From NCBI GenBank assembly GCA_018609125.1, contig JABAYF010000015.1:105303-145673 (forward strand): a DNA stretch of 40,371 bases, in the 5' to 3' direction. Below are positions 16,261 through 24,397 of the stretch, in pieces. Both the position numbers and the translations under genes were made by a program. Within the stretch, counting starts at the first letter, position 1, and each line of letters begins with the position of its first letter. The DNA is from Candidatus Nanopelagicales bacterium. Its GTDB lineage: Bacteria; Actinomycetota; Actinomycetes; S36-B12. The notes under the pieces were generated by a model, which had not been told where the DNA came from, did no database searches, and saw only the letters and a program-made list of their open reading frames with translations.

Positions 16261-18195
16261 ATGAACGTCAAACGCCTAACCGCATCAGGAGCAGCCCTCG
16301 TGTGTGCGTTTGGTTTGCTCACTTTTGGCGCGTCAACGGCGGCAGGCAATGGATGTATCACTCCTGCGGCGGGTTCACCGGGCGATCCATTTCTCATTCA
16401 AAATATTGGGAATCTGGAATGCCTACGTGACAACGGCTCGGACTACTGGCATCGCGGGTATAACTTCGAGCAGACAGCAAATATTGACCTGACTGGCTCT
16501 CCGTGGAGTAATGGCATCGGTGATGACAGTGACACCTTTGATGGAACGTATAACGGCAACGGTTTTTCTATCGCCAATCTCGTGCTAGACGACACGACGA
16601 AGGCCGGCCTTTTCACTTACTTGAGCGGTGCTGCAGTCCTAGACCTAACCTTGATTGATCCGCAGGTCACTTCGCGTGGTGCCTATGCGGGAGCTCTCGC
16701 GGGCTACGCCGACGACACCACGGTCATCAGCGGTGTACATGCTGTGGATGGCGGTAGTGGTCCGAGCGTTCTTTCGGGCGGAAACTGGTACGGCGGCTTA
16801 GTTGGTGCCGCCACAGGTGGTACCTCCATTTCGGATTCATCAAGTGCAGCAGCGGTGGGTGGCGGCTTCACGGCGGTCGCTGGAGGGCTCGTTGGCATAG
16901 CGCAGGATGCGTCGATTGCCCGGTCATTTGCAACGGGCGCCGTGAGCGCGTTCGGTGCCGCGGGAGGCCTTGTTGGCTCAGCCGAAGCCCCTGTCACGAT
17001 CAGCCAAAGTTACGCAACGGGGGCCGTGTCGGACTCATTGTCGGGAGCGGGGGGTTTGATCGGAATTGCTGTCACCGATGACACCAGTGCCATCGCGATT
17101 GATCAGTCCTTTGCCACGGGAAGCACCACCAGTTCCAATGGCCCAGCCGGTGGGCTAGTGGGTAAGTCAGAGCAAGTGGGCCCTGTTGGTCTTCAACAAC
17201 TTGTGGTAACCGATTCATATGCGAGCGGCACTGCAACCGGCCGGTGGGCAGCTGGCGGAATCGTCGGTCAGACTGATGCTCTCAGATCTCCGGCCGTTTC
17301 ATTGGTGCGCACCTACGCCGTTGGCTTAGTTGATGCGAGCGATGTCACCGCTGATGACAGCGCTGGGGGGTTGCTCGGTAGCGATGCATTCTCCGGTGCC
17401 ACAAACATCACCTCATCCTTTTGGAATCCCACCGATTCCGGCCCGGATGTGGCAAATGCCTTCGGCACGGAATCAACGCGAGGAGCCATGACTTCTGCCT
17501 CGCTATATTCCACCGCCGGATGGTCGATCTCCGATACCGCACCGGCTGTTACCACCTGGGTGAGTTGCTCGGCATTCAAGGCTGGATTACCCGTGTTGCA
17601 ATGGTATGCCGCCATTCAGGGATGGTCTTGCTCGCCGACACCACCCCCGGTCTATCCGCCGACCGCACCGGTATCGGTAACAGGTGTGGCGGGGGACGAA
17701 TCATCGGCGGTGTCGTGGTCGACACCCACTTCTAGTGGATCGTTTCCGATCTCGACCTATCAGGCGCTGTCAACGCCGTCGGGTGGAAGCTGCCTGTCGG
17801 TCACCACCACATGTGAGGTCGGTGGTTTGACCAACGGCGTTGCCTATTCTTTCCGGGTTCGAGCGCTCAACGGCGCCGGCTGGGGATCGTGGTCTGCGCC
17901 ATCGGCGGAAATAACACCCAGCGCGCCGGTCGCTAAATCAATCGTCATCACGGGTTCGCGTGGGGTAGTGCGGGGCAGGCCGGGAATAAAGGTTTCAGGC
18001 TCGTCCACTCTGGCGAAGGGCTCGGTTCTCCGGCCGTGGATGAAATTCCCTGGGCAGCAGTCCTACACGGAGGGATCAGCCCAAATTCCGATAAATGCCA
18101 ATGGTGATCTCCAATGGCAGCGACGCACCGGCAAGAAGATCTACGCCTTCGTGTCAGATGACTCAGCACGATCGAACATGGTGACAATCCGGTAG
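16261..18195 (+). CDS. Secreted GLUG-repeat and fibronectin III surface protein
   Basis: A 644-residue exported protein. It has an N-terminal signal peptide (cleavage near ASTAAG), then from about residue 95 to 385 repeated GLUG units recognisable as GGLVG or GGLIG followed by S-x-ATG steps (AGGLVGIAQDASIARSFATG, AGGLVGSAEAPVTISQSYAT). Such repeats form a right-handed beta-helix, seen in adhesins. A fibronectin type III domain follows at about residues 460-555 (VSVTGVAGDESSAVSWSTP, then YSFRVRALNGAGWGSWS). The last 80 residues (VRGRPGIKVSGSSTLAKGS onward) form a beta-rich end domain. It probably acts in adhesion or as a surface-layer component; no enzyme motif is visible. Confidence 0.8.
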   Translation: MNVKRLTASGAALVCAFGLLTFGASTAAGNGCITPAAGSPGDPFLIQNIGNLECLRDNGSDYWHRGYNFEQTANIDLTGSPWSNGIGDDSDTFDGTYNGNGFSIANLVLDDTTKAGLFTYLSGAAVLDLTLIDPQVTSRGAYAGALAGYADDTTVISGVHAVDGGSGPSVLSGGNWYGGLVGAATGGTSISDSSSAAAVGGGFTAVAGGLVGIAQDASIARSFATGAVSAFGAAGGLVGSAEAPVTISQSYATGAVSDSLSGAGGLIGIAVTDDTSAIAIDQSFATGSTTSSNGPAGGLVGKSEQVGPVGLQQLVVTDSYASGTATGRWAAGGIVGQTDALRSPAVSLVRTYAVGLVDASDVTADDSAGGLLGSDAFSGATNITSSFWNPTDSGPDVANAFGTESTRGAMTSASLYSTAGWSISDTAPAVTTWVSCSAFKAGLPVLQWYAAIQGWSCSPTPPPVYPPTAPVSVTGVAGDESSAVSWSTPTSSGSFPISTYQALSTPSGGSCLSVTTTCEVGGLTNGVAYSFRVRALNGAGWGSWSAPSAEITPSAPVAKSIVITGSRGVVRGRPGIKVSGSSTLAKGSVLRPWMKFPGQQSYTEGSAQIPINANGDLQWQRRTGKKIYAFVSDDSARSNMVTIR

Positions 18196-18256
18196 ACCAC
18201 GTGGCGAACCACGACCCGCAACAGCAGATATTTCACTTACACTAAAGGAAAACATA

Positions 18257-18649
18257 ATGAGTAATTCGTTAGCTGAAGCACACCAGGATCTATACGCAGC
18301 GCTTAACGAAATGTTGGCGGGAGATTCAGGGCCGGTTTGTGATGTGTGGTCTCCGTCAGACGACATCTCCTATGCCGGCCCGTTCGGCGGTTTTATCGTG
18401 GGTCGAGAGCTTGTCGTGGCAGACTTCGAACGCACCGCAGCAATGCGACTAGGCGGGCGCATCGAGATCAGCGAAGTGCACCTTCTCTCTACCGATGACA
18501 TGGGCTACACGGTGTGTACCGAGCACGGCATCAATCACATCATTAACGGTCAACCGGTGAATCTCACCCACCGCGCCACCAACATTTTCCGCCGTGAAGC
18601 AAAAGGTTGGCACCTGGTGCACCATCACACGGATGCCTCATCGGCGTAA
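18257..18649 (+). CDS. SnoaL/ketosteroid-isomerase-like (NTF2-fold) protein
   Basis: A 130-residue cytoplasmic protein with the NTF2-fold outline: an N-terminal helix (LAEAHQDLYAALNEMLAGDS), the exposed turn DVWSPSDDISYAGPFGG, and a final strand pair RATNIFRREAKGWHLVHHHTD, in which the W-x-x-x-H-x-H ending is typical of the DUF4440/SnoaL_3 branch. Some members are enzymes, many simply bind small ligands. AAAGGA sits well placed before the ATG. The next gene starts 41 nt downstream on the same strand. Confidence 0.8.
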   Translation: MSNSLAEAHQDLYAALNEMLAGDSGPVCDVWSPSDDISYAGPFGGFIVGRELVVADFERTAAMRLGGRIEISEVHLLSTDDMGYTVCTEHGINHIINGQPVNLTHRATNIFRREAKGWHLVHHHTDASSA

Positions 18650-18689
18650 CTGTTGGCAGAACCCACCCGGTGTCGCTAATCTCAAAATT

Positions 18690-19055
18690 ATGACTGACTC
18701 TGCAGATCTACCCATCCCCGAAGCGATTCCGTGCACAACGGCCTTTGAGATTCCCGGCCATGTTGTTGACCAGCATCTAGGGCTTACCTGGGGTGTCTTG
18801 GTGAGATCGGTGGGGTTCACCAAAGGGATTACCAGCAGTTTTCGAGCGTTGAAGGCTGGCGAGGTGCCCCAGTACACGGACGTTGTTGACAGTGCTCGCC
18901 GTGACGCACTGCAGCGTCTCATCACCCATGCTCAGTCAATGGGGGCAAATGCTGTGATCGGGGTTCGTTTTGACTCCAGCGATGTCGGCGGGGGCGATGC
19001 TGGACTCTCTGAGATTTTGGCCTACGGCACAGCAGTGATCATTCGTCCGATCTGA
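18690..19055 (+). CDS. YbjQ/DUF74 family protein
   Basis: A 121-residue protein of the YbjQ family, small beta-rich proteins annotated as putative heavy-metal-binding that assemble as pentamers. The core pattern is present: GLTWGVLVRSVGFTKGITSS, then SARRDALQRLITHAQSMGAN, AVIGVRFDSSDVG and EILAYGTAVII. The frame is open further upstream inside the previous gene, but ATG 18690 gives the family's normal length, with about 25 extra N-terminal residues. No export signal. Function is unproven in the whole family. Confidence 0.85.
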   Translation: MTDSADLPIPEAIPCTTAFEIPGHVVDQHLGLTWGVLVRSVGFTKGITSSFRALKAGEVPQYTDVVDSARRDALQRLITHAQSMGANAVIGVRFDSSDVGGGDAGLSEILAYGTAVIIRPI

Positions 19056-19105
19056 GAGTCGCTGCCTAACAGCGCGCCTGCACGTTGGCAAAATTTTCCG
19101 CTTTG

Positions 19106-19489
19106 CTAAGTCACGTCAATTCCTGCTGCGCGCCAAGCAGATTCGGCCGCTGCGCCAGTTTCAGTACGCACGAGAATGATGTCGGTGTCGTAGGTAGAGA
19201 CGGCAAGAATGGCGATGCGGGCTTGGGCAAGGGGATTTGTCAGGGCCGACATCACTCCCGTTATGTCAAAGTCCATGGCGCCGGGCACCCGATAGGCCAG
19301 CCACGGACCAACACTATTGCTGGCATCCACCGGGACCTTTGTGTCAGTGATGATGCTGAGTTCATCGTCTGAGCGAGATACCGACACGAACGGCGATTGC
19401 CAGACGGCGGCGGGAATGTCACACATCGGATCGAATCGGTGCACGGTGAACTCACCGGGAATTTGGCGCAACTGCAGCGGTTCGTTCAT
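19106..19489 (-). CDS. ACT-domain protein (CASTOR-like)
   Basis: A 127-residue protein made of two ACT-like units. The pattern is characteristic: LRQIPGEFTVHRFDP at the start, FVSVSRSDDELSIITD in the middle, then PGAMDFDITGVMSALTNPLA and ILAVSTYDTDIILVR. ACT domains bind amino acids. Stand-alone members of this family resemble the arginine-sensor CASTOR fold and their partners in bacteria are mostly unknown. Both ends and the length fit the family. It is convergent with the YbjQ gene. Confidence 0.85.
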   Translation of the reverse strand: MNEPLQLRQIPGEFTVHRFDPMCDIPAAVWQSPFVSVSRSDDELSIITDTKVPVDASNSVGPWLAYRVPGAMDFDITGVMSALTNPLAQARIAILAVSTYDTDIILVRTETGAAAESAWRAAGIDVT

Positions 19490-19603
19490 CGTTGAATCCT
19501 AGTGACAAGGGCGAGTGATTCCGCGGCTCTGTCTTCGGAAAACGATATCTGGACCGCCTATGGCTATGTCCTAAACGGTGAAGACTCGGTTGAACTTTAA
19601 ACA

Positions 19604-19736
19604 GGTGGCGATGGGGGAGACAGCCAATGGATGAATCAAGCTCCGTTGCGCTGGACAGCAGACGTTGACTGCGATGTGCTTGAGATACCGGGCGTCGGCG
19701 ACATGGAGATCGTGACGAATGCGGCGGCGCATCCCG
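19604..19736 (+). pseudogene. Remnant of an LCAT-like gene (C-terminal fragment)
   Basis: In one frame the stretch encodes DGGDSQWMNQAPLRWTADVD, CDVLEIPGVGDMEIVTNAAA. The intact LCAT-like lipoprotein has DGGDSTRMNAAPARWTQDAA, CDVQRIPGAGHMDILTNSVA at its end (about residues 375-415). Nothing upstream aligns. The catalytic His of GAGHMD is replaced by Asp (GVGDME). It is a dead fragment about 7 kb from the intact gene. The rest of 19490-19903 holds no gene that I can support. Confidence 0.8.
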
Positions 19737-19903
19737 ATGAGACAGCATCAAAAATAGCCATGTGTTCATCCATTATTCTGCGCCAGAAGGATTTCCAAGC
19801 GGGGGCGAGCAATGGCTGACGGATTCCGGTCCAAGATGGCTTACTTGATCGTTGGGGTGTGAGTGACATGATGCTGACCGACCCCGATGGCACGATCCGA
19901 CTG

Positions 19904-20947
19904 TTACTGCAGGCTATTGGCAACACTGATGGCCTTGGCGGCCTGTGATAGCGCGGCTCGTTCATCGTCAGCGATGTCCTCAGTAATGACCTGCGACCAG
20001 CCGGTCGGACCGGTCAGTACACCGACTGCCGCAACACCATGGATGCCCCAGTGTTCACCGTCAAGAAGCACTTGCGCCGGGATGGCTCGTCGATGCCCAC
20101 CCAGGACCATATCCGCGAGGTCAACAACAGCGTGTGCGGTCGCCAACTCTGTGGTGTGACCGGCGGTGAAATGAGTGAAGAATGGCTTGATCGCCGCCCG
20201 AATATCAGCCGGTTGTCCTTGAATGAACTGATAAGAATCGACGACGTCGCCTGACTCAATGAGCGAAAGTGCTCGAGTTCGTGCGGCGATGATTTCTGCG
20301 GGCAAATCAGCAAGTGATCGGTTCTGCCGTGCGAGACCAATCACGTCGGCAAGACGTTGATCGCTTATGCCGGGCACCTCAATGGTGCTCCAGAGAGGAA
20401 CGAGGTGATCGCCGTGCTGCCCCCACATTTGGGCATGCACCATAGGTCGTGCCACGCTGAGATCTGCGGCTAACTCGCGGCGAAAGCGCAAGGAGTCAGA
20501 CCATGCTGCGGCACCGAGAATGCAATGACGCGGTACTGCTTCACTGAGCATCTGAAGCGCTAGTTCAACCGGATTTGATTGCACGATCACCGTGGTGTTG
20601 TTACTCAGACGGGCGAGGCCTGCTGTCGCTTCGGCGAAAATTTTTCGGTTTGTTGCGGCGAGAACTGCCCGATCAGAGGTTTCCCGTGTCACTGTTGCAC
20701 CGGCCATCATGATCACAAGTCCGGCATTGGTCTGGGCGACGTCTGTTCCTACTTCGATCATGGGCGCGCGATCAGCGAAGGCATCGCGCAGATCAGCCCG
20801 AAGCCCCCACAGTTCGGACTCATGTCGACCGCCAGCGTGTCCGATCAGATGCAGTGTGGCGGACTCTGCGAGTGAGCCGCGCTCGATGAGTTGCGCGGCT
20901 ACCTGTCGCCCGCAACTGCCGGTGGCTCCGATGATCGCTGCGTCCAT
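19904..20947 (-). CDS. Lactate/malate dehydrogenase-family protein
   Basis: A 347-residue protein of the LDH/MDH superfamily, NAD-dependent 2-hydroxyacid oxidoreductases. It has a Rossmann start (MDAAIIGATGSCGRQVAAQL), VIVQSNPVELALQML (the usual T/S-NPVD segment, Asp replaced by Glu), and WGQHGDHLVPLWS near residue 175, which carries the active-site His of G-x-HGD. The Asp and Arg expected for the proton relay cannot be assigned with certainty, and the substrate loop is unlike standard MDH, so specificity is open. The frame continues to a GTG at 20998. I prefer ATG 20947, where the Rossmann fold begins. It is divergent from the amidohydrolase. Confidence 0.8.
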   Translation of the reverse strand: MDAAIIGATGSCGRQVAAQLIERGSLAESATLHLIGHAGGRHESELWGLRADLRDAFADRAPMIEVGTDVAQTNAGLVIMMAGATVTRETSDRAVLAATNRKIFAEATAGLARLSNNTTVIVQSNPVELALQMLSEAVPRHCILGAAAWSDSLRFRRELAADLSVARPMVHAQMWGQHGDHLVPLWSTIEVPGISDQRLADVIGLARQNRSLADLPAEIIAARTRALSLIESGDVVDSYQFIQGQPADIRAAIKPFFTHFTAGHTTELATAHAVVDLADMVLGGHRRAIPAQVLLDGEHWGIHGVAAVGVLTGPTGWSQVITEDIADDERAALSQAAKAISVANSLQ

Positions 20948-20952
20948 GGCAT

Positions 20953-20968
20953 GAACCGTATACGGTTC
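20953..20968. promoter_or_regulatory. 16-bp perfect palindrome upstream of the dehydrogenase
   Basis: GAACCGTATACGGTTC is fully self-complementary. It ends 6 nt before the preferred ATG of the dehydrogenase (minus strand) and lies in the 260-bp gap to the divergent amidohydrolase gene. Its symmetry suggests a repressor site. If GTG 20998 were the true start it would be inside the coding region. Confidence 0.5.
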
Positions 20969-20999
20969 GCTGGTGGCAGTCTTGCCACGACTGACCAAC

Positions 21000-21219
21000 T
21001 GGCTAAGAGACGGACGTTGGTGAGAGTCATGAGGTTGGTTGCGCTATCGGGCACAGCGTGGAAGAGCACCAGTGCGTTCTGCACTCCCATGTCGAAGGCG
21101 AGGAATGTCGTTGCGTCAATGACGCCGCAGGCAGCGGTGAGCAGATATGTTCCCGGTACGATCGAACGATCGGTTATGGGGCCGGCACTGTGGCAGGATT
21201 CACGCTTATGAAGACTCAT
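21000..21219 (-). pseudogene. Possible remnant of a DUF1275 (YoaK-like) membrane protein
   Basis: The minus strand encodes YLLTAACGVIDATTFLAF followed by TNLMTLTNVRLLA. This loosely resembles the N-terminal part of DUF1275 membrane proteins (a G-x-x-DA-x-x-F/Y-L segment and a later MTGN-V-x-LL segment). Only about 60 residues are comparable, the glycine of MTGN is missing, and the frame runs into the dehydrogenase gene. It may be chance; recorded because no other gene explains this stretch. Confidence 0.2.
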
Positions 21220-22941
21220 GCCGTGATCTCAGCCTCAACTGTTATCACGATGAACCCTGATCAGCCCCGCGTTAAGGCCGTCGCGGTGGATCTTTCGACC
21301 GGACGCATCACGGTTCTCGGCACGGTTGCCGAGTGCCTGACCGCGGCGCCGAATGCCACCCACACAGAGCTCGGTGACGCCGTGTTGATGCCGGGCTTCA
21401 TTGATCCCCATAGCCATCCGATGCTGTCGGGTTTGGTTACCCAAGCGCCGTCATATTGGATCGCTCCCTATGTCGGTTACCCGACCTTTGCCGACGTGGA
21501 GAATTTCTGGCACGAAGTCAACGCGAAGTTGCCGGTGGCACAACCAGTTTTCTTCAGCGGCCTTGATCGATTGTTGCAAGAGGCTCCCGAACTGACGAAC
21601 ACGCAACTTGACACTTACTTCCCCCATCGACCGGCTGCAGTGTTGGATAATTCAGGGCACGAGGCCTATTTCAACAGTGCCGCAGTGACTTTCAATGGGT
21701 GGAATGATGCCAAACCACCGGCTGACCCAGTGGGAGCGCGGTATGGAAGAAATGACGACGGCACTTCGAACGGACGTGCCTATGAAACAGCTGCCGTGAT
21801 GGGCGCCATCATGAAGGTATTGACCGCGGCCAACCCTCACCCGCTTGCATCGGGAGCTCGCTGGCTTAACCTCATGTCCAGCAACGGGATTACGGCAACA
21901 TCAGAACACACCTATGCCTCCGATATGGCCGCGGGATACACCGCCCTGGAGTCAACGACCCATGCTCCAGTGCGTGTGGGGCTTTATCACATGTCGATTG
22001 AACCTGATTGTGGCGAGACATTCACCAGTACGGCATCCACGGAGCGATTGTGGAAGCAGGGCATCAAATTGTGGGCCGATGGTTCGCCGTGGGTGGGGAC
22101 TATCGCGGCATCGTTTGCCTACCTCGATAATGATCGTGTTCGTCAGGCACAGATTCCGCTCGGCCCGGGTGGTGAAGGCATGATGAATTACACGCGAGCC
22201 GAACTCGATGAGATTTTGGACACCCACACCCCGCAAGGATGGCAATTTGCTTTTCATGTCAACGGGGATATTGGACTAGACATCGTTCTCGACTCCTATG
22301 AACGCGCGCTAGCAACCCATGGATTGCTCGGCACTGACCACCGTTGGCGCATAGAGCATTGTGGTGCCGCTCGTGCCGATCAGTTTGATCGGGCGGCAAA
22401 ACTCGGCATTGCGATTTCGCTGAGTCCGTTTCAGTTCATCTACTGGGGCGATGTGCTCGACGGCACACTATTTCCGCCGAATATCGGTGCCCAGTGGATG
22501 CGCGCAGGCGACGCATTCCGTAGCGGTGCCGTGGTGTCCTTCAACAATGACGGCATGGTGTCTCCACCGATCCCATTACTTAACGTGCAGGCCATGGTGA
22601 CCCGAGTGACTCCCTCTGGCCAATTGCACGGGCCCGAGCAGCAGGTGAGTTTGGACGACGCGCTGAGAGCACACACGGTGAATGCGGCCCTCACCCTGGG
22701 GAGAAATCACGACCTAGGTTCACTTGAGGTGGGCAAATTAGCTGATCTCGTTCAGTTGAGCGTCGACCCCTACGCCGTGGATGTTGCCGAGCTCACAACA
22801 AAAGTGAAGGTGCAAGGAACGTGGCTTGGTGGAGTGCTAACCGACGCGCAGACCTACCTGGATGAAGTCAAGGCCATAGACCCGACCGAGCACCCGCAGG
22901 TTCACGCCGCTGCGATGGCTGGCAAGAAGGGCTGCTGCTAA
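21208..22941 (+). CDS. YtcJ-type amidohydrolase (Amidohydro_3)
   Basis: A 577-residue metal-dependent hydrolase. Metal ligands are visible in order: FIDPHSHP (HxH near residue 67), FHVNGDIGLD near residue 349 (family HAxGD), RIEHCG near residue 381, and the Asp of FNNDGMVSPPIPLL near residue 446. The composite beta-sandwich is formed by the N-terminal ASTVITMNPDQPRVKAVAVD and the C-terminal GSLEVGKLADLVQLSVDPY. Family members hydrolyse C-N bonds of amides or imines; the substrate is unknown. The tail MAGKKGCC ends in two cysteines. ATG 21208 was chosen, as residues upstream of it lack family similarity. A decayed second copy lies at 3252-3435. Confidence 0.88.
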   Translation: MKTHAVISASTVITMNPDQPRVKAVAVDLSTGRITVLGTVAECLTAAPNATHTELGDAVLMPGFIDPHSHPMLSGLVTQAPSYWIAPYVGYPTFADVENFWHEVNAKLPVAQPVFFSGLDRLLQEAPELTNTQLDTYFPHRPAAVLDNSGHEAYFNSAAVTFNGWNDAKPPADPVGARYGRNDDGTSNGRAYETAAVMGAIMKVLTAANPHPLASGARWLNLMSSNGITATSEHTYASDMAAGYTALESTTHAPVRVGLYHMSIEPDCGETFTSTASTERLWKQGIKLWADGSPWVGTIAASFAYLDNDRVRQAQIPLGPGGEGMMNYTRAELDEILDTHTPQGWQFAFHVNGDIGLDIVLDSYERALATHGLLGTDHRWRIEHCGAARADQFDRAAKLGIAISLSPFQFIYWGDVLDGTLFPPNIGAQWMRAGDAFRSGAVVSFNNDGMVSPPIPLLNVQAMVTRVTPSGQLHGPEQQVSLDDALRAHTVNAALTLGRNHDLGSLEVGKLADLVQLSVDPYAVDVAELTTKVKVQGTWLGGVLTDAQTYLDEVKAIDPTEHPQVHAAAMAGKKGCC

Positions 22942-22961
22942 CGACTTTGGCGCAACCGCAA

Positions 22962-24281
22962 CTATGTTCGTCGTGGTGGTGGGTGGGTGGTCCAGTGTTT
23001 GTGGTGGAAGCGTTGGTGGAAGGTGAGTTGGGTGTTCGCATCACCGTGAATGGTCCAGTCGCCGTGATGGATGAGCCGGTGATGGTAGTAACACAGGCCA
23101 GCGAGGTTGATCATCGTGGTGTGGCCACCGTGTGAGGCGTAAATAATGTGATGGACCTCATCGATGCGTTGCGCGCAGTGGGGGAACCGGCAGTGGGTGT
23201 CGCGTGAGATGACGGCTTTACGGATGTGGGCTGGCACGGCACGGACATTTGGCAAGGTGGCGATGATCTGTCCCTCAGCATTGATCATCAATGGGCTGAT
23301 CACCCCATCACAGGCCAGACGTTGAGCACTGGCTGCGGTCAAGGCGGCATGGGGGACCCCGAAGCGTTCTAAGACACCCATCGCGTGGTGTTGGGAATCA
23401 GCGAGCAAGGAATCCAACGCGATAGTGACCGACAGCACGGGCCGGGCACCATTGACCTGGGGTAACACGTAACTGCCAGCCTCATCGCGGGCAGCTACCG
23501 CGGCGGTGACCAGGCGCTGCAAAGCATCAACATTGCGTTGACTCACCGCCACCCACGCCTCCCCTTCAGATTCGGGTGCAGGTGCAGGTGCGGGGGTGGT
23601 GGCATCGGGTGTGGTCACATCGCGGCGAGCAGCCTCCAGGGCGTTGAGGAATAGCGCCCCGACCTCAGGGGGGAGCAGCCCATCAACCCGTACCGCACCA
23701 TGCAGGGTGGTCGAGGCACGTAGGTAGTAGTCGTGACGGCGATCATGGTCATCAGCATCGACTGCATCCGGGTCCACCCGGTGACACAACGCGAGCAGGT
23801 CACGTTCGAACCGGCGGGGATCAGCGACCCGCGCCAGTTCCACAATATGTTCCTCCGCCTGGGTCAACATGATCCCCAACCGGGGAAACCTTTGATGGGC
23901 TTTGGCTAACACCTGCAGATGCCCCGCCGAGACGACACCATCACGAAACGCGGCCCCCATCACCCGATACTTCCGCTGCATGATCCCCAATCGGGTCATG
24001 CGGGCGACCCCACCACGGGAATCATTCACCCGACCAGTGATCCATGCCTGACCTGACCGGGCGCCATCAACACCCCACGCACCCGACACACAAAACCGGT
24101 CAGCCAACCGGGCCTGCGTGGCCTCGAGTTGTCTGAGCTGAGCCCCCAACTCCACCACCACCTCACCCACACCAGCACCGGGCAGATCAGCGGCATCAAT
24201 ATTGGCGAGCACCTCAAGGCCCTGGGCCACCATGGCGACCCCATCAGCAACACTGAAGGCGCTTCCCCCGTTATCGAACAT
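22962..24281 (-). CDS. DUF222/13E12-family HNH endonuclease-like protein
   Basis: A 439-residue protein with the two-part layout of the 13E12 repeat family of mycobacteria and relatives. An N-terminal DUF222 domain (about residues 25-340) is mostly helical with a Pro/Ala-rich insert (PAPAPAPESEGEAW). It is followed by an HNH nuclease motif: CRFPHC as one half of the zinc knuckle, then DEVHHIIYASHGG, and NLAGLCYYHHRLIHHG. The HH and the final H/N residues expected for catalysis are there. It probably cuts DNA, and copies tend to multiply in actinobacterial genomes. A LexA-like box covers the start codon. It sits, in opposite orientation, between amidohydrolase and ClC genes that are adjacent in the other copy. 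Confidence 0.9.
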   Translation of the reverse strand: MFDNGGSAFSVADGVAMVAQGLEVLANIDAADLPGAGVGEVVVELGAQLRQLEATQARLADRFCVSGAWGVDGARSGQAWITGRVNDSRGGVARMTRLGIMQRKYRVMGAAFRDGVVSAGHLQVLAKAHQRFPRLGIMLTQAEEHIVELARVADPRRFERDLLALCHRVDPDAVDADDHDRRHDYYLRASTTLHGAVRVDGLLPPEVGALFLNALEAARRDVTTPDATTPAPAPAPESEGEAWVAVSQRNVDALQRLVTAAVAARDEAGSYVLPQVNGARPVLSVTIALDSLLADSQHHAMGVLERFGVPHAALTAASAQRLACDGVISPLMINAEGQIIATLPNVRAVPAHIRKAVISRDTHCRFPHCAQRIDEVHHIIYASHGGHTTMINLAGLCYYHHRLIHHGDWTIHGDANTQLTFHQRFHHKHWTTHPPPRRT

Positions 24282-24289
24282 GTGTACGA
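24274..24289 (-). promoter_or_regulatory. LexA (SOS) box overlapping the start codon of the HNH gene
   Basis: TCGAACATGTGTACGA matches the mycobacterial SOS box TCGAAC-N4-GTTCGA at all fixed positions but one (A for T). On the coding strand it reads TCGTACACATGTTCGA, and its ATGTTCGA contains the ATG and first codons (MFD) of the gene. LexA bound here would block initiation. Confidence 0.7.
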
Positions 24290-24397
24290 GTATACGTCAA
24301 GCCACCGACAACGACAACCCCCGACACATCGGAAATCTGATACTTCCCAACACTTTTGCAACCCAACTGCCACTTCGGATCGGTGAAGTGGTTGGGT

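Noticed and set aside
21159-21172. CGATCGAACGATCG before the amidohydrolase gene
   Set aside because: It is a short double copy of a common self-complementary hexamer; nothing links it to a regulator.
23575-23600. Short GCAGGTGC-like repeats in the HNH gene region
   Set aside because: They encode the Pro/Ala-rich linker of the HNH protein and do not extend as an array.
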